DNA of 64,000 nt from the NCBI GenBank assembly GCA_023053685.1, contig JALIGW010000005.1:53466742-53530741 (forward strand), read 5' to 3'. The translations under genes were made by a program, and so were the position numbers. The stretch is from Diadophis punctatus similis (taxonomy: Eukaryota > Chordata > Lepidosauria > Squamata > Dipsadidae). Shown piece after piece: positions 36,733-47,925 of the stretch; within the stretch, counting starts at the first letter, position 1; every line of letters begins with the position of its first letter. Below the pieces are notes generated by a model. The model was not told the DNA's origin, did no database searches, and saw nothing but the letters and a program-made list of their open reading frames with translations.

Positions 36733-37232
36733 AAAACCGTTATTTTTCGGAGTATAAGACGCACCTTTTTCCTCCCTAAAAGTGGCTGAAAAATTGGGTG
36801 CGTCTTATACTCTGAATGTAGCTTTTTCAAAGCTTTTTTTCCAGCACTAACTAGGTGCAAACGATCTTCCCAGCTCTTACCTTGCAGGCTTTTTCATTGT
36901 TACTCTCTCCAAAGAATGTTTTTCCAGCCCTAAGTCTTTGCACGGGGTTTTTCATTGCTCTACTTGCTTCGAATAAGTTTTTTTCTAGCCCTAACCAGGT
37001 GCTAACGATCTTCCCAGCTCTTACTGGCTTGCAGGCTCTTTCATTGTTACTCTCTCCGAAGGTTTTTTTAAGTCCTAACCAGGGGATAAAATAATGTGCT
37101 GAAGCTGACCAGACTAAGGATGTTAGCCAGATGAATACCTGGTAGGCAGATTCCCCCCCCCATTTTCCTCCCCCAAAAATAAGGTGCGTCTTATACTCCG
37201 GTGCGTCTTATACTCCGAAAAATACAGCATAT
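36733..37232. mobile_element. Second element with GAGTATAAGACGCACC ends and internal repeats
   Basis: Shares the TIR of 34437-35404 (TTATTTTTCGGAGTATAAGA and its complement near 37200). 36838-37085 repeats CCTAACCAGGTGC ... AACGATCTTCCCAGCTC ... TTCATTGTTACTCTCTCC units. The inner tip is also duplicated near 36800. Confidence 0.75.
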
Positions 37233-37594
37233 AGGAAATCTACAGAAAACTTAGAAACTTCTCAGAACAGTACCCTTAGTGTAATAAGTGAACAGTTCAG
37301 AAATAGACAATACATTGCATGTAGTATCTGGCAATGTAATGAAATGTGTATGCTTAACTATATATAGCATGCTACAATGTTACGGCATACTCATGGCACA
37401 AGACAGGGCCCTGTATTTTCCGATATGCATGTCAAGAATAGAAATAGATAGTGGATATCACACTTGTTAATAGCCATTCATCTCTTTCCCGATTATAAAT
37501 AAGAATTGCTTCCAAGAGCACTACTACGCTAATTTCCTGTCTTTTTTTAGTTAGCTCTATAAATTGGCTAATATAATCCACACATCATCTAACA

Positions 37595-37851
37595 CAGTGG
37601 TGAAATCCAATTTTTTTTACTACCAGTTCTGTGGGTGTGGCTTGGTGGGCGTGGCGTGGCGGACATGACAGGGGAAGGATACTGCAAACTCCCCATTCCC
37701 TCCCCACTCCTGGGGGAAGGATATTGCAAAATCTCCATTCCCACCCCACTCTGGGGCCAGCCAGAGGTGGTATTTGCCGGTTCTCCGAACTATTCAAAAT
37801 TTCCGCTACCGGTTCTCCAGAACCTGTCAGACCTGCTGAATTTCACCCCTG
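37595..37851 (+). mobile_element. hAT MITE (CAGTGGTGAAATC family), copy 2
   Basis: 257 bp with perfect duplication ATCTAACA at 37587-37594 and 37852-37859. Inverted ends are GGTGAAATCC and AATTTCACCCCTG. Interior is very close to copy 1. Confidence 0.93.
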
Positions 37852-37859
37852 ATCTAACA

Positions 37860-39056
37860 TACGAGTAAATAGGTGAGCGCTTCTCAGCTTCTTTGTGAAG
37901 CTGCACATACGTACAGAATTTTTATTCAGTATCTAGTAAATCACTTTTGTTTCTCAAAAAAGCAAGTTATTGATTCTTACAACTTTGAAAAAAATAGCCA
38001 CGTCTGCCTATTTAGCTGTGACGTATTTCAAGGAAGCAACTTGAGGAAACGGATAGAATTTCCTGTAATCTTAGCTTAATCCTGTAAATTATCCTCTCTT
38101 TTCTTGACCAGCAAAAGCTGATCAAATGAATGTAAAAATGGTTTATTTGCATATGTGTGAGATATCAGAATTCAGGTTTCCTTAATATGCTTTGATTCAC
38201 CCTGGTACAAAAGTCATACATATCTTGAAGAATGTTCAGTCTTGAGATTAGACATTTTCGAATGTGCCATTCTTGCAAACAATTGGTGGATCTTCATTGC
38301 AGACTGAAGCATAAAGTTATTGGAACTCCCACATTTTATAGAAGCCTGAGCTTCTTGAGTCTATCTCAAGTAAATTTCGGGTTTTAATGGTACACACATT
38401 TTTTTCTCAGCTCTGGGACTGCATTCTTAGGGGCAGGAGCAACACGGCAGCAAGTTGCTAAGCCTTGTATGTCAGCTACTAACATTACTATTGTAGAATC
38501 GTGGAAATTGCCTGTGTTGCTGGCTTAAGGAGAAAACATCTGGCAAATTCAGAAGGAGGGACAGTTCCCATGGTGGCAGAGCAGCAGGGCAATGATACAG
38601 CTTAAGACAGAAGTCTACAAATTCTTGTGTAATCTGTTTTAGAGGGGGAAAAATAAAATTCAAAAATGGCATATAATTATTTAAATCAATAAAGATACCG
38701 GACAATTCTACCCAAACATACTTTCTTGTTGCTGATCAGAGAATAGGAATAAGATGTTAGTAAAATACTCTACAAAGGTAGAAAGGAAAGTGTGTGTGTG
38801 GGAGGGGAACTAAGGACTGTCACATATTCCTCAATACACTATAGCTTTTTGTTTGAATTTGTTTAAATAAAACGGGTTGGACGTTTGCTTGAGCTTATGG
38901 AAATATAAAGAGAAGGCTTTCTCAAGAATGAAAGTATACCATCCATGCCAACTGTTTGCTAATAGTTGCCTAAGACATCCTTGAATGTTGGTGCATACCT
39001 TTCAGTTTCAGATACAACTGGAAGTATCTGCCTTTTAAAAGCCCCACAATTCTTTG
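37860..39056. other. Intron, nothing recognised
   Basis: No feature seen. Confidence 0.5.
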
Positions 39057-39064
39057 GATTAACG

Positions 39065-39920
39065 CAGGGGTGTCAAACTCTATTTCATTGAGGGACGCAT
39101 CAGGGTTGTGTTTGATCTTGGGGGCCAGGGTGGGCGTGGCCAGGGTGGGCATGGCCAGCTCGACGTCACTCGTGTTGGGGGCTCCTGTGGTGGGCCAAGT
39201 GCTCTGCCAGCGAAAATGAGCTCAGTTTTCGGCTGCAATGGCTTCCTGCAACCCTCTGCCAGCGAAAATGGAGCTTGGGAGTGTCGCCCATGGTCCTTGC
39301 GAGCTCCGTTTTCAGCTGCGATGGCCTCCTGCCTGGAGTGCCTGTGGAGGCCCGAGCGTTCTGCCAGCGAAAACAGGCTCCCGAGCTCCGTTTCAGCTGC
39401 GATGGCCTCCTGCAACCCTCTGCCAGCGAAAATGGAGCTTGGGAGTGTCGCCCGTGGTCCTTGCGAGCTCCGTTTTCAGCTGCGATGGCCTCCTGCCTGG
39501 AGTGCCTGTGGAGGCCCGAGCGTTCTGCCAGCGAAAACAGGCTCCCGAGTTCCGTTTCAGCTGCGATGGCTTCCTGCAACCCTCTGCCAGCAAAAATGGA
39601 GCTTGGGAGTGTCGCCCGTGGTCCTTGCGAGCTCTGTTTTCAGCTGCGATGGCCTCCTGCCTGGAGTGCCTGTGGAGGTCCGAGTGCTCTGCCAGCAAAA
39701 ACAGGCTCCCGAGCTCCGTTTCAGCTGCGATGGCCTCCTGCAACACTCTGCCAGTGAAAATGGAGCTCGGGAGGGCCACACGCAGCCCTCCCAAGTTCTG
39801 TTTTTGCTGGCAGAGGCACTGCAGGCCGGCTCTTCGCTGTTTCCAGGGCAGCCCCACGGGGCAGATCGAAGCATCCTGAGGGCCGGATCTTGTTTCCGTG
39901 CCTTGAGTTTGACACCCCTG
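39065..39920 (+). mobile_element. 856 bp hAT-like element with internal 164-bp tandem array
   Basis: Ends CAGGGGTGTCAAACTC and GAGTTTGACACCCCTG are inverted. The flanks GATTAACG (39057-39064) and GATTAATG (39921-39928) match at seven of eight. The ends share the TIR of the 131-135 bp MITEs, but the body differs: GAGGGACGCATCAGG, a TGGGCGTGGCC motif, then the tandem array. No transposase. Confidence 0.88.
39220..39775. repeat. 164-bp tandem repeat (dimer of about 82 bp)
   Basis: The words GTCCTTGCGAGCTC and CAGCTGCGATGGCCTCCTG recur with period 164 (GAGCTC at 39301, 39465, 39629), and each unit holds two related half-units about 83 bases apart. Roughly 3.3 units. The lack of stops in all frames is due to the array. 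Confidence 0.9.
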
Positions 39921-39928
39921 GATTAATG

Positions 39929-40970
39929 TATCACTGGATGTTACCTGTCTTTGTTGGAAATTTAAAACAGGGAGTGTCTTCCAGCTGTTCCTATCAAGGA
40001 TGCCAACAGCTGTGAAACTGGACAGGTGGATGAGCTCAGCACTGGTATTAATGAAATTTGCTGGGATTGTTCGGCCCTGGTAGCTGCCTGAAGATCCTAA
40101 GTATACTGTAGGCACCAGCTTTAAGAACTATTGTTCCAGCAAATGGACACCTCTCTTCCCCCAACTGCTTCTACTTCCCCCCTTGAAAAAATTTCTATAT
40201 GTGTGATTTGCAATTCTGCAGCAGTGCATAGTATAGAAAGTGCTGGGAAGAGAATTCACCGGAGACTTTCAAAACGAAACAAGCCTCTAGCATTTATGGT
40301 CATGAAGAGCATGAAAACATATTGGTAACGACTGTTGGAATCTCAGCAGCCAGGAATATTTGCATCCATCTTTAGCGCATGAGAATGTCGAGATCTTGCC
40401 TTGTCTGATATTATCAAAGTTAAAAACAATTCACATATCTAAGAATCAATCCCTTTCAACTCAGTGGAGAATATTTTTGAGTAGGCATATATAGGACTAG
40501 GAGTAACTATATTTTTGTTTCCGCTAATTTTAATGGGACATAACTCATCAATAACTTTTTCTCATTGATTTCAGTGGCATGGAGATAATTTAGGCTACAA
40601 ACCTAAATATGCTTATTAGCGACGAAATTCTATTGAATACTGTGAGGCAGTCTTCTGAATAAATATGCAAGAGGTGGAACAGCATCTCTAGATCCCATAC
40701 AGTGGTTTTCACCAGTTTTTTCAAAGATTAGTTTACTTCTTTATTACTTTTGGCAATATAACAATTCAGCTCTGGGTTATTCACAATCTTTCTGTGTTGA
40801 ATATTAAGTCTTAATTTACTTTAGAAGAGAGCAGCAGTAAGTCCACTGTAGCAAATTCATTACAGGACCTTAATGATTAACTAATCATGAATTAGTGTCT
40901 ATCTGATCATATGTAATAAATGTTACTCTCATCTGACAGGAATTTAAATGTACATGGACATATATTTATA
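39929..40970. other. Intron, weak old repeat only
   Basis: 40450-40610 faintly resembles a dispersed reptile repeat (CAACTCAGTGGAGAATATTT, GAGTAGGC). Confidence 0.4.
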
Positions 40971-41390
40971 CAGGTAGTCCTTGACTTACAACAGTTCATT
41001 TTATGACCGTTCAAAATTACAATGGCACTGAATAAAGTGACTTATGACTGACTTATGGCTGATAAATCATAAAGTGACTTATTTCATATTTATGACCTTG
41101 CAGCATCTCCATGGTTACGCAATCAAAACTTAAACGCTTGGCAACTGATTCATATTTATGATGGTTGCAGTGTCCCAGGGTCATATGTCAACTTCTGCGA
41201 CCTTCTGATAAGTAAAGACAATGGCGAAGCCAGATTTACTTAACAACCCATGTTACTAACTAACAACTGCAGTGATTCACTTAACAACTGTGGCAAGAAT
41301 GGTTGTAAAATGGGGTAAAATTCACTTAACTGTCTCACTTAGCAACAAAAATTTTGGACTCAATTGTGGTCATAAGTCAAGGACTACCTG
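40971..41390 (+). mobile_element. TA-flanked MITE (CAGGTAGTCC family), copy 4
   Basis: Best preserved: CAGGTAGTCCTTGACTTA ... TAAGTCAAGGACTACCTG, with TA at each side. 420 bp, no open frame. The TA duplication indicates a Tc1/mariner-type origin. Confidence 0.9.
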
Positions 41391-42940
41391 TACTGTGCAA
41401 CAGGTAAGCTTCAACTAAGTATTCATTAGCTGTATTTTGTAGATTTTAATGGTGCTTGGTTCCACAGCTTACATCATCTTTTTCTATACCTATGTATACA
41501 TTTCTGTCCTATTTACACAGGATAACTCATTTCATTTAGAGAAATGATTCTACAAATGCATTAATATAGGGGACAGCAACATGGCACCCACAACCCCCCC
41601 CCCATATATAATATTCAAGGAATATGAGTTAATAATAGCCCCAAATCTTGAAAAATGACAAATTTCCCAACTTTCTCATTAATCATAAATTTGCTGAGAC
41701 CTACAATAATAAATGAATTCAGGTTTTTAAGGTGCCACAAGTTTTTGTTTATATTTAGAAAATTAGCCAGGATACTCTCAAGTAGAACTAAAATGTTTTA
41801 AATAATTTTAGTATTTTTAATTATATATATATTTTTCTTTTTGAATTGTAAGCTACCCAGAGTTATTGACGGAGATGGGCAGCTACAGAAAACAAACAAA
41901 CAAACAAACAAACAAAAACAGAAGAAATTCCTGCTGGTCATTTGATACATTCCTGATGCCAGAATCAAAATGGATTGCCATTCTCATATTCTAGGATGCT
42001 TTTTTAAACTTTAGCCTGCAGTTTTGGAATTTTTTTCCCCTTTGAAAATAGATCATTTACAATTTGGAGCCCAAATCTCACTTCTGCTTTATATTCTATT
42101 CTTATCTCTCAGACATTTTTTTTCTATCCTGGAATAGATCCATAGGTGAGTGTGTGTTGGATTTTTAAAATCACAGCCATCTGTTTCCCTGAATTTAGGC
42201 TGCTATGATTTTATTTTTCCCAATTGTATCCTTGTATACAGAAAGCTTTGGAACGGGAACATATCATTGCACAAGAGTGCCTACAACTTTTTCCACATGT
42301 TCTCAGAGGTCCAAAAAGGTGGGACTCCCTGATTTACCCTAACTATAAGGTCTCTGGTAGGGTTTGGTAATTGTGTTTCTATTTATTTAAAATAAATAAA
42401 AGATGGGGACTTATGATCTTTTTATTGAGAAAATATGCATATTTTAAAAGGCCAAATATGTTCCACATCACCACACAATTTTCCCTAAACTTTTTTATAC
42501 CTCTAAATTTCTCTAGTACTATTTTTTTTTTAAAAAGCAGTTGTTGCCATTTTGAATTTAAAATCTTACTGAAAATGTGGCATACGCCCTAAAATGTGCT
42601 TCAAGTGAGTTAAAAGAAAAGACCTCCTCCTCCACCCAATCTAATAGAAAACAGAAAATCCTAGATCTATATTATATCCTTATTGTACCATTACAGGCCC
42701 ATTCAAACAACTTTAGATGAAATCTTCAATAGATTGCCAGCTTTGATATATAGCAGGATATAGATACTTTGGCATTTAGTAGTATACAAGTCAATTTGTG
42801 ACTTCAGCTACAATTTCTAGGGCCAGCATATCAGCGCTTAAACACAGAGTAATTCTACTTTACCAGGAAAAAGGGAGAGACAGGAAAACTCTGTGGCAAA
42901 GCAAAAATTACATTTTCGGATTGCAAGAAATCTACACCAG
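41391..42940. other. Intron, nothing else recognised
   Basis: Apart from the L2 tail at 41840, no feature. Confidence 0.5.
41840..41925 (+). repeat. L2-like 3' tail and (AAAC)n
   Basis: GTAAGCTACCCAGAGTTATT, GAGATGGGCAGCTACAGAAA, then an ACAA array. Only the 3' terminus survives. Confidence 0.55.
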
Positions 42941-43038
42941 CAGTGTTTCTCAATCTTAGCAATTTTAAGATGCGGGGACTTCAATTCCTAGAATTCTGCC
43001 TGCTAGGAAAATACTGTTTTAGGGGAATATTGAAAAAC
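42941..43038 (+). repeat. Truncated palindromic MITE fragment
   Basis: Begins CAGTGTTTCTCAATCTTAGC and has the GGGACTTCAATTCCTAGAA block of the foldback family, but the second arm is missing. The CTCTAGAG duplication of a neighbouring hAT MITE starts directly after it. Confidence 0.6.
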
Positions 43039-43046
43039 CTCTAGAG

Positions 43047-43181
43047 CAGGGCTGTGAAACTTGCGGCCCATGGACCGGATGCATCACGCACTGGCCACAC
43101 CCATGCCCGGTTTAGTGAAAGGGGGAAAAGTTGCGGTATGTCACGTGATGATGCCGTGACGACGTGGGTTTGACACCCTTG
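43047..43181 (+). mobile_element. Short hAT MITE (GGTGTCAAACTC family), copy 5
   Basis: 135 bp with perfect duplication CTCTAGAG at 43039-43046 and 43182-43189. It has GGACCGGATGCATCACGC, GTTTAGTGAAAGGGGG and TCACGTGATG. Confidence 0.92.
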
Positions 43182-43274
43182 CTCTAGAGGCAACTGTCCC
43201 ACTACATGCATTGCACCCTAAGACCATTTATACAGCCCTGATTTGCTAAATAAGGAGTAAATAAGGAGTACTAG

Positions 43275-43838
43275 TAAGGAGAGGTACTAGTACCACTCTA
43301 TAAAGCCTTGGTCAGACCACACCTAGAGTACTGCATCCAGTTTTGGTCACCACACTACAAAAAAGACATTGAAACCCTAGAGAAAGTGCAGAAGAGAGCA
43401 ACCAGGATGATAAAGGATCTGGAAAATAAAACATACAAAGAGCGGTTGCAGGAACTGAGCTTGGCCAGTCTGGCGAAGAGAAGGACCAGGGGTGACATGA
43501 TAGCAGTGTTCCAATACTTGAGGGGATGCCACAGAGAGGAGGGGGTCAGGCTGTTCTCTATGGCACCAGAAAGCCAAACAAGGAATAACGGATAGAAGCT
43601 GACCAAGGAGAGATTCAACCTGGAAATAAGGAGGAACTTTCTGACAGTGAGAGCAATCAACCAGTGGAACAGCTTGCCAGCGGAGGTTGTGAGAGCCCCA
43701 ACACTTGCGACCTTCAAGGGGAGACTGGACTGCCATCTGTCTCAAATGGTGTAGGAACTCCTGCTTGAGCAGGGGGTTGGACTAGATGACCTACAAGGTC
43801 CCTTCCAACTCTAATAATAAATCTAAATCTAAATTTGA
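43275..43838 (+). repeat. CR1/L3-like LINE, ORF2 C-terminus and 3'UTR
   Basis: The frame LVRPHLEYCIQFWSPHYKK-like (here MVRPHLEYC) with KRATRMIKDLENKTYKERL and LSLASLAKRRTRGDMIAVF is the end of the CR1 reverse transcriptase. It is interrupted at NNG*, then continues as 3'UTR to AGGTCCCTTCCAACTC and a TAAATC tail. Confidence 0.93.
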
Positions 43839-43895
43839 TTACACCATATTACCAAGAGAAGGAGAAAGGGCCCTTCACTGGATGTACAATACATA

Positions 43896-44286
43896 CAGGT
43901 AATCTTCAACTTATGAACCGAGTCTGGAATTTCAGTCACTAAATGATGCAGTCATTAAGCAAGTCATCCCATGAACGGATCCGATCTTATAACCATTTTA
44001 CCAGTCATTAACAGAATCACATGATCGTTAAGCGAATCTAGCTTCCCCAATTTACGTTGCTTGTAGAAGCCATTTGGGAAGGTCACAAATTGCAGTCATG
44101 TGGCCACAAAATGCTGCAACTGTCATAAATGAGAGTCAGGTGCTAACCACCCAAATTGCAATAACATGATTGCAGAGGTGATGCAAAAGTCTAAATTTTG
44201 GGGATGAGTTGTAAGTCACTTTTTCTGAGACTGTTGTAACTTTGAACTGTTTATTAAACAAACAGTTGCAAGTCAAGGACTACCTG
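43896..44286 (-). mobile_element. TA-flanked MITE (CAGGTAGTCC family), copy 5
   Basis: CAGGTAATCTTCAACTTA to AAGTCAAGGACTACCTG, TA on both sides. Confidence 0.88.
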
Positions 44287-44324
44287 TAGACACCCAATCC
44301 ATCGAGAGTACTTTAATTTGGATT

Positions 44325-44405
44325 CCTGCATTGAGAAGGGGTCTCCCCCTGGGAGTTGGGCGGAATATAAATCCATTTAAATAAAATCCATTTAAATAAA
44401 ATATT
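44325..44405 (+). repeat. L2-like 3' tail
   Basis: CCCCCTGGGAGTTGGGCGGA then ATATAAATCC and a repeated CATTTAAATAAAATC tail. Confidence 0.5.
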
Positions 44406-45799
44406 TTTTTCTGAGTCCTGCCATCCTCATTTAGTTCTTTTTCATCTTTCTAGTCCCCTTTCACTACATACATCCTACTGATGCTGTCAGTGAAATGGGT
44501 CCAGATGTATCCACAGTATCTGAATGTATAAAGCAACTTACAGGTCTGTACAAGCTGTGAAAACAAAACATTGCCCAACAAAACATTGTTTTTTCTCCCT
44601 CCTTCCCCAGTGCAATGGCTTTGCTAAAGTTCCTTTTGATGTAAGGGCCCCCAAAGGTTGACTTTGATCATTTCTCTAGTTTCTTCAGAAAAAACATATT
44701 TTGGAATTCATCCTTATCCACAAATGCCACTATTCTATTTTCCGAATAATTCTGTCACTCCACACACATTCATTTATTATTTATTTATTATTTCTTCCAA
44801 CTTCTGGACTCCTTGTTTGAGGACATGACTAAATTCTACCATGGAAAATAGTTCTAAATTAGTTACAAACTAAATCCAACCATAGACAATAGTTCTTTTA
44901 TTGACGTTTGCTAACATTATTAAATTTTTGTGTACTGGGGAGGCAGTTCTTAATTAGCCTTCACCTTATACTCATCAGATTTTAGCTCCAGAACCAATTT
45001 TCCCTGACACAACTCCCTCCAAACATGCATCATGTAGTAACATCTTGTTCCAATCCTCTGACTTTTGAGGTAGCTAGGACAGGAAAAAGCAGGAAACAAA
45101 ATGCATTGTAGGCATTTCTGAAGGACCATATAAAGAGTTGCAGTGGGCCAATTGTGTCACTGCTGACACCATCCAGGTCTCCTGGCTTGACTGAGAATAG
45201 CATGTATTTGCAAAACTGTCCTTTTCTGGTTCTCACAAAACTCCAAAGATACCTAGATTTGTTTACACACTGAGCCATAAGAGAATTTGGTTTTGACTTA
45301 GAAAAACCCATACAAACCATTCCAATGTAATTTGAAAGATATGGCTTAGAATGAAATATGAATCAGGCCACTGACTTTGGTTCTGACTTGGAGAAATCCC
45401 AAAAAAATTGCCACTGTGGTTTATAAACATGCACTATTTTATGTCTTGTAAATAAAACATGCTCAAAAGAAACGTCAGTATTACATGTGTGAATATAGAC
45501 ATTTTATTTTTTATTTAGAAAACAAAATGTGATGCTCCAGAATATATACGTTGATCTTTTCACAAACATCACAACACATTAAAAATAGGCAGTGTCTTGA
45601 AGGTGACAGTTATAAACTATTTGTTTATTGCTGGTATACAGATAGTAAGGACAACAATGGAGAATTTCTGGCAGAGGTGAAATGCTCACATCAACTTTGC
45701 ATACTTAATTCCCGGTCATTACAAGGAATAAAGTAAATATGAGTGAGGCTTGGAAGAATGAGTACTGTAATACATCTCAGAATGTAAATGTAAAACCAG
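44406..45799. other. Intron, nothing recognised
   Basis: No feature seen. Confidence 0.5.
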
Positions 45800-46034
45800 A
45801 GGAAATCCAGGTTCAAATCCTCATTCAGCCATACAACTCATTTGGTACCCCATAGTAACTCATATCTTAGGCTAGCTTACAGGCTACTAGCTGGATACTA
45901 AGCTATAGGGTAGGGTGGTCTGGTGGACTGGAAAGTCAGTGTAAACTGAACTTGAATGCCCCTGTTCAAGTCCCACCCAACCAGGGACCTAGATTGTGGT
46001 CAGTTACTTTATCACAATTGAGCATCTCTTATAG
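45800..46034 (+). repeat. CORE/MIR-like SINE copies, second interrupted by a hAT MITE
   Basis: CCAGGTTCAAATCCTCATTC at 45806 is one fragment; GGGTGGTCTGGTGGACTGG to TTCAAGTCCCACCC at 45915-45980 is another, which resumes after 46495 with GGAGGATAAAATG. Confidence 0.6.
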
Positions 46035-46487
46035 CAATGATGGCGAACTTATGGCACACGTGCCACAGGTGGCACATGGAGCCATATCTGCCGGCACGCG
46101 AGCCGTTGCCCTAACTCAGCTCCAGGGCGCATGTGTGCACCGGCCAGCTGATTTTTGGCTTCAATGGAGGCTCTGGGAGGGCATTTTCGGCCTCCGGAGG
46201 GCCTCCAGGGGGCGGGAGAAGCCATTTTCACCCTCCCCATGTTCCAAGAAAACCTCCAGAGCCTGGGGAGGGTGAAAAATGGGCGTACCGGGCACACCCG
46301 AAGTCGGGAAACAGGAGAGCGGAGGATCGTGTGCGCATGCACGGGGGGCGGGGCAGCACGGGGATCACACGTGCATGCGCAGGGTGTTAGGGGGGCATTG
46401 AATTATGGGTGTGGGCACTTGCACATGCGCAATAGCGCTCGCGCATGTGCATTTGGCACCCGAGGAAAAAAAGGTTTGCCATCACTG
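46035..46487 (+). mobile_element. hAT MITE (CAGTGATGGCGAACC family), copy 3
   Basis: Perfect duplication TCTTATAG at 46027-46034 and 46488-46495; the termini are CAATGATGGCGAAC and GTTTGCCATCACTG. It interrupts a CORE/MIR-like SINE that resumes after 46495. GC-rich interior with an AGCCTGGGGAGGGTGAAAA palindrome arm. Confidence 0.92.
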
Positions 46488-46495
46488 TCTTATAG

Positions 46496-46585
46496 GTTAA
46501 TGTTGGGAGGATAAAATGAAATATGATCTTATGAATACCATCTTGTACTTCTTAGAGAAAAGGTAGGATATAATCATAATAAAAA
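46496..46585 (+). repeat. CORE/MIR-like SINE, right half after hAT insertion
   Basis: GTTAATGTTGGGAGGATAAA to GGTAGGATATAATC completes the copy broken at 46034. Confidence 0.55.
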
Positions 46586-47149
46586 GTAAAAAAATGAATA
46601 CTTGACTCTGTACACTAACCTTTGAAAGAAAGGTAAAATACACATATGCTGTGTTCAACAATAGCTTTGTAAGTGAATTAACCCATTTTTGTTCAATGTA
46701 TTGAATAGTTAACTAATCCAACAGCCTGAATTCACACAATGCATTAAGCCTAAAAATATCTAACAAAATTTAAAACTTCTCAAGCTTGATAATTTGTGCA
46801 AATGCAGAGACCAAATCTTTAGCTGATCTGGTTATGCAAACCCAACAATGGAGTGAAAAAGTTCCTCTGAGCATATACAAAATCTTTCTTTATAGTGAGC
46901 CACATCATGCGGTCCAAAATGGGTTTTGCAAGGCATTCCTTGAAATGTCTGTACAATTTATTAGACGCAACAAAGGTGCCTAACAACACTTTCTGTCCGT
47001 TGTGAAAAGAAGAGTTACAAGTACACTCCAACGCAATTCAAAATAGGATGGGATTCTCTGAACTTCCTTGGCAAAGCACTTTCATCAATGAGAAAAAATG
47101 ACCTTTGCTTATTTCAGGGACTGCCTCTTAACTGTTCTTAGAAAATAGT
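46586..47149. other. Intron, nothing recognised
   Basis: No feature seen between the CORE-SINE and the 5S-derived SINE. Confidence 0.5.
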
Positions 47150-47290
47150 TCACAGTGGTTTTGTCCAATCTTCCAAATCTGGTCTACAGTCCCAGGATTT
47201 TCTTGTGGTCTCCCAGCCAAATACCAATGAGGACGGATCCTACTTAGCTTTTCCAGATCAGGCAAGTTTTCTAGAGACTGCCACTTACCC
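47150..47290 (-). repeat. 5S rRNA-derived SINE fragment
   Basis: The minus strand reads CTGATCTGGAAAAGCTAAG, GGATCC, TTGGTATTTGGCTGGGAGAC, then a CTGGGACTGTAG, following 5S rRNA order over about 90 bases. It lies about 210 bases inside WWTR1 intron 1. Not a functional 5S gene. Confidence 0.8.
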
Positions 47291-47500
47291 AACTTTCAGC
47301 AGGAAAGTTTTTGCAATTAAAGGAAATGGCCTCCTTTCAAATGACTGCTTTCCAAGTTTGCAGGTGCCAACTAGGCCTATCTGGAGTTGCCTCCGGGCCT
47401 CTTTCCCTTCCCAGACTCAATAATTACTCTCAACCTTTTGTTATGCACCGACCGGCAGGTTAGCACCTGGCCCGCCCCTCCACCGTACACTCTTACTTAC

Positions 47501-47925
47501 TTGAGGAAGTATCTCTGACCCGTGTGCGTGAGCGCCATCTCCCAGCCGGGAGGAAGCGGCAGCTCATCCGTCACGTCGTAGGACTGCTGGCGGAGGTGGG
47601 CATGCTGTTGAGCCGGAGTCGGGGTGGCTCCCGCCCCGGTGCCCAGCTGCAGGGAAGCTGGCGAAGAGTGAGAGCGGACGTGGTGGACCCCAACGGCAGC
47701 GCTGCTAAGCCGGGGAGGGTGGCTGCCCGAGTCGGTGCTCGACTGGCGGGAATGAGATCCCGAATCGGGCTCCTTAAAAAAAGATTCGGGCAGGATCTTT
47801 TTTCTCCACGAACTGGGCTTGGGATTCATGACCGAGTTGAAGAGAGCCTCTAAATCAGTGTCCAGATCCTGGGTGACATGGATCACTTGCTGTCCCGGCG
47901 GGGGAGGGACGGCAGCAGGATTCAT
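47501..47925 (-). CDS. WWTR1: WWTR1 (TAZ) coding exon 1, partial gene
   Basis: Encodes residues 1-141 plus two bases of the next codon of the transcriptional co-activator TAZ, which shuttles between cytoplasm and nucleus and binds TEAD factors under Hippo/LATS control. Visible: VIHVTQDLDTDLEALFNSVM (residues 14-33) and the following KPSSWRKKILPESFF form the TEAD-binding region; three HxRxxS LATS motifs put the target serines at about 63, 87 and 115 (human S66, S89, S117); the 87 site, HVRSHS, is the 14-3-3 site. The WW domain begins at LPLPPGWEM (Trp128) and is cut after GQRYFL by the splice donor, as in the human gene. The start is the ATG at 47925-47923 with A at -3. The donor is GTAAGTAAG at 47500. 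The Pro-rich start is a few residues shorter than in human. Later exons lie outside the window. Confidence 0.97.

Larger units (their letters stand above)
1..47500 (-). other. WWTR1: WWTR1 intron 1 (partial, at least 47.5 kb)
   Basis: Everything below the donor of WWTR1 coding exon 1 is intronic by position. I looked for the second half of the WW domain (expected to begin with His-Ile-Glu-Lys-Ile-Thr-Thr-Trp) on the minus strand and did not find it, so the intron continues beyond the left edge. A large first intron fits the known vertebrate gene. The sequence is AT-rich with interspersed repeats listed separately. Confidence 0.8.

Noticed and set aside
39080..40115. Several long overlapping open frames on both strands, up to 272 codons
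   Set aside because: All arise from the 164-bp tandem array, which happens to lack stops; periodic, no protein resemblance.
47150..47290. Functional 5S rRNA gene
   Set aside because: Too diverged and truncated; a SINE head is the better explanation.
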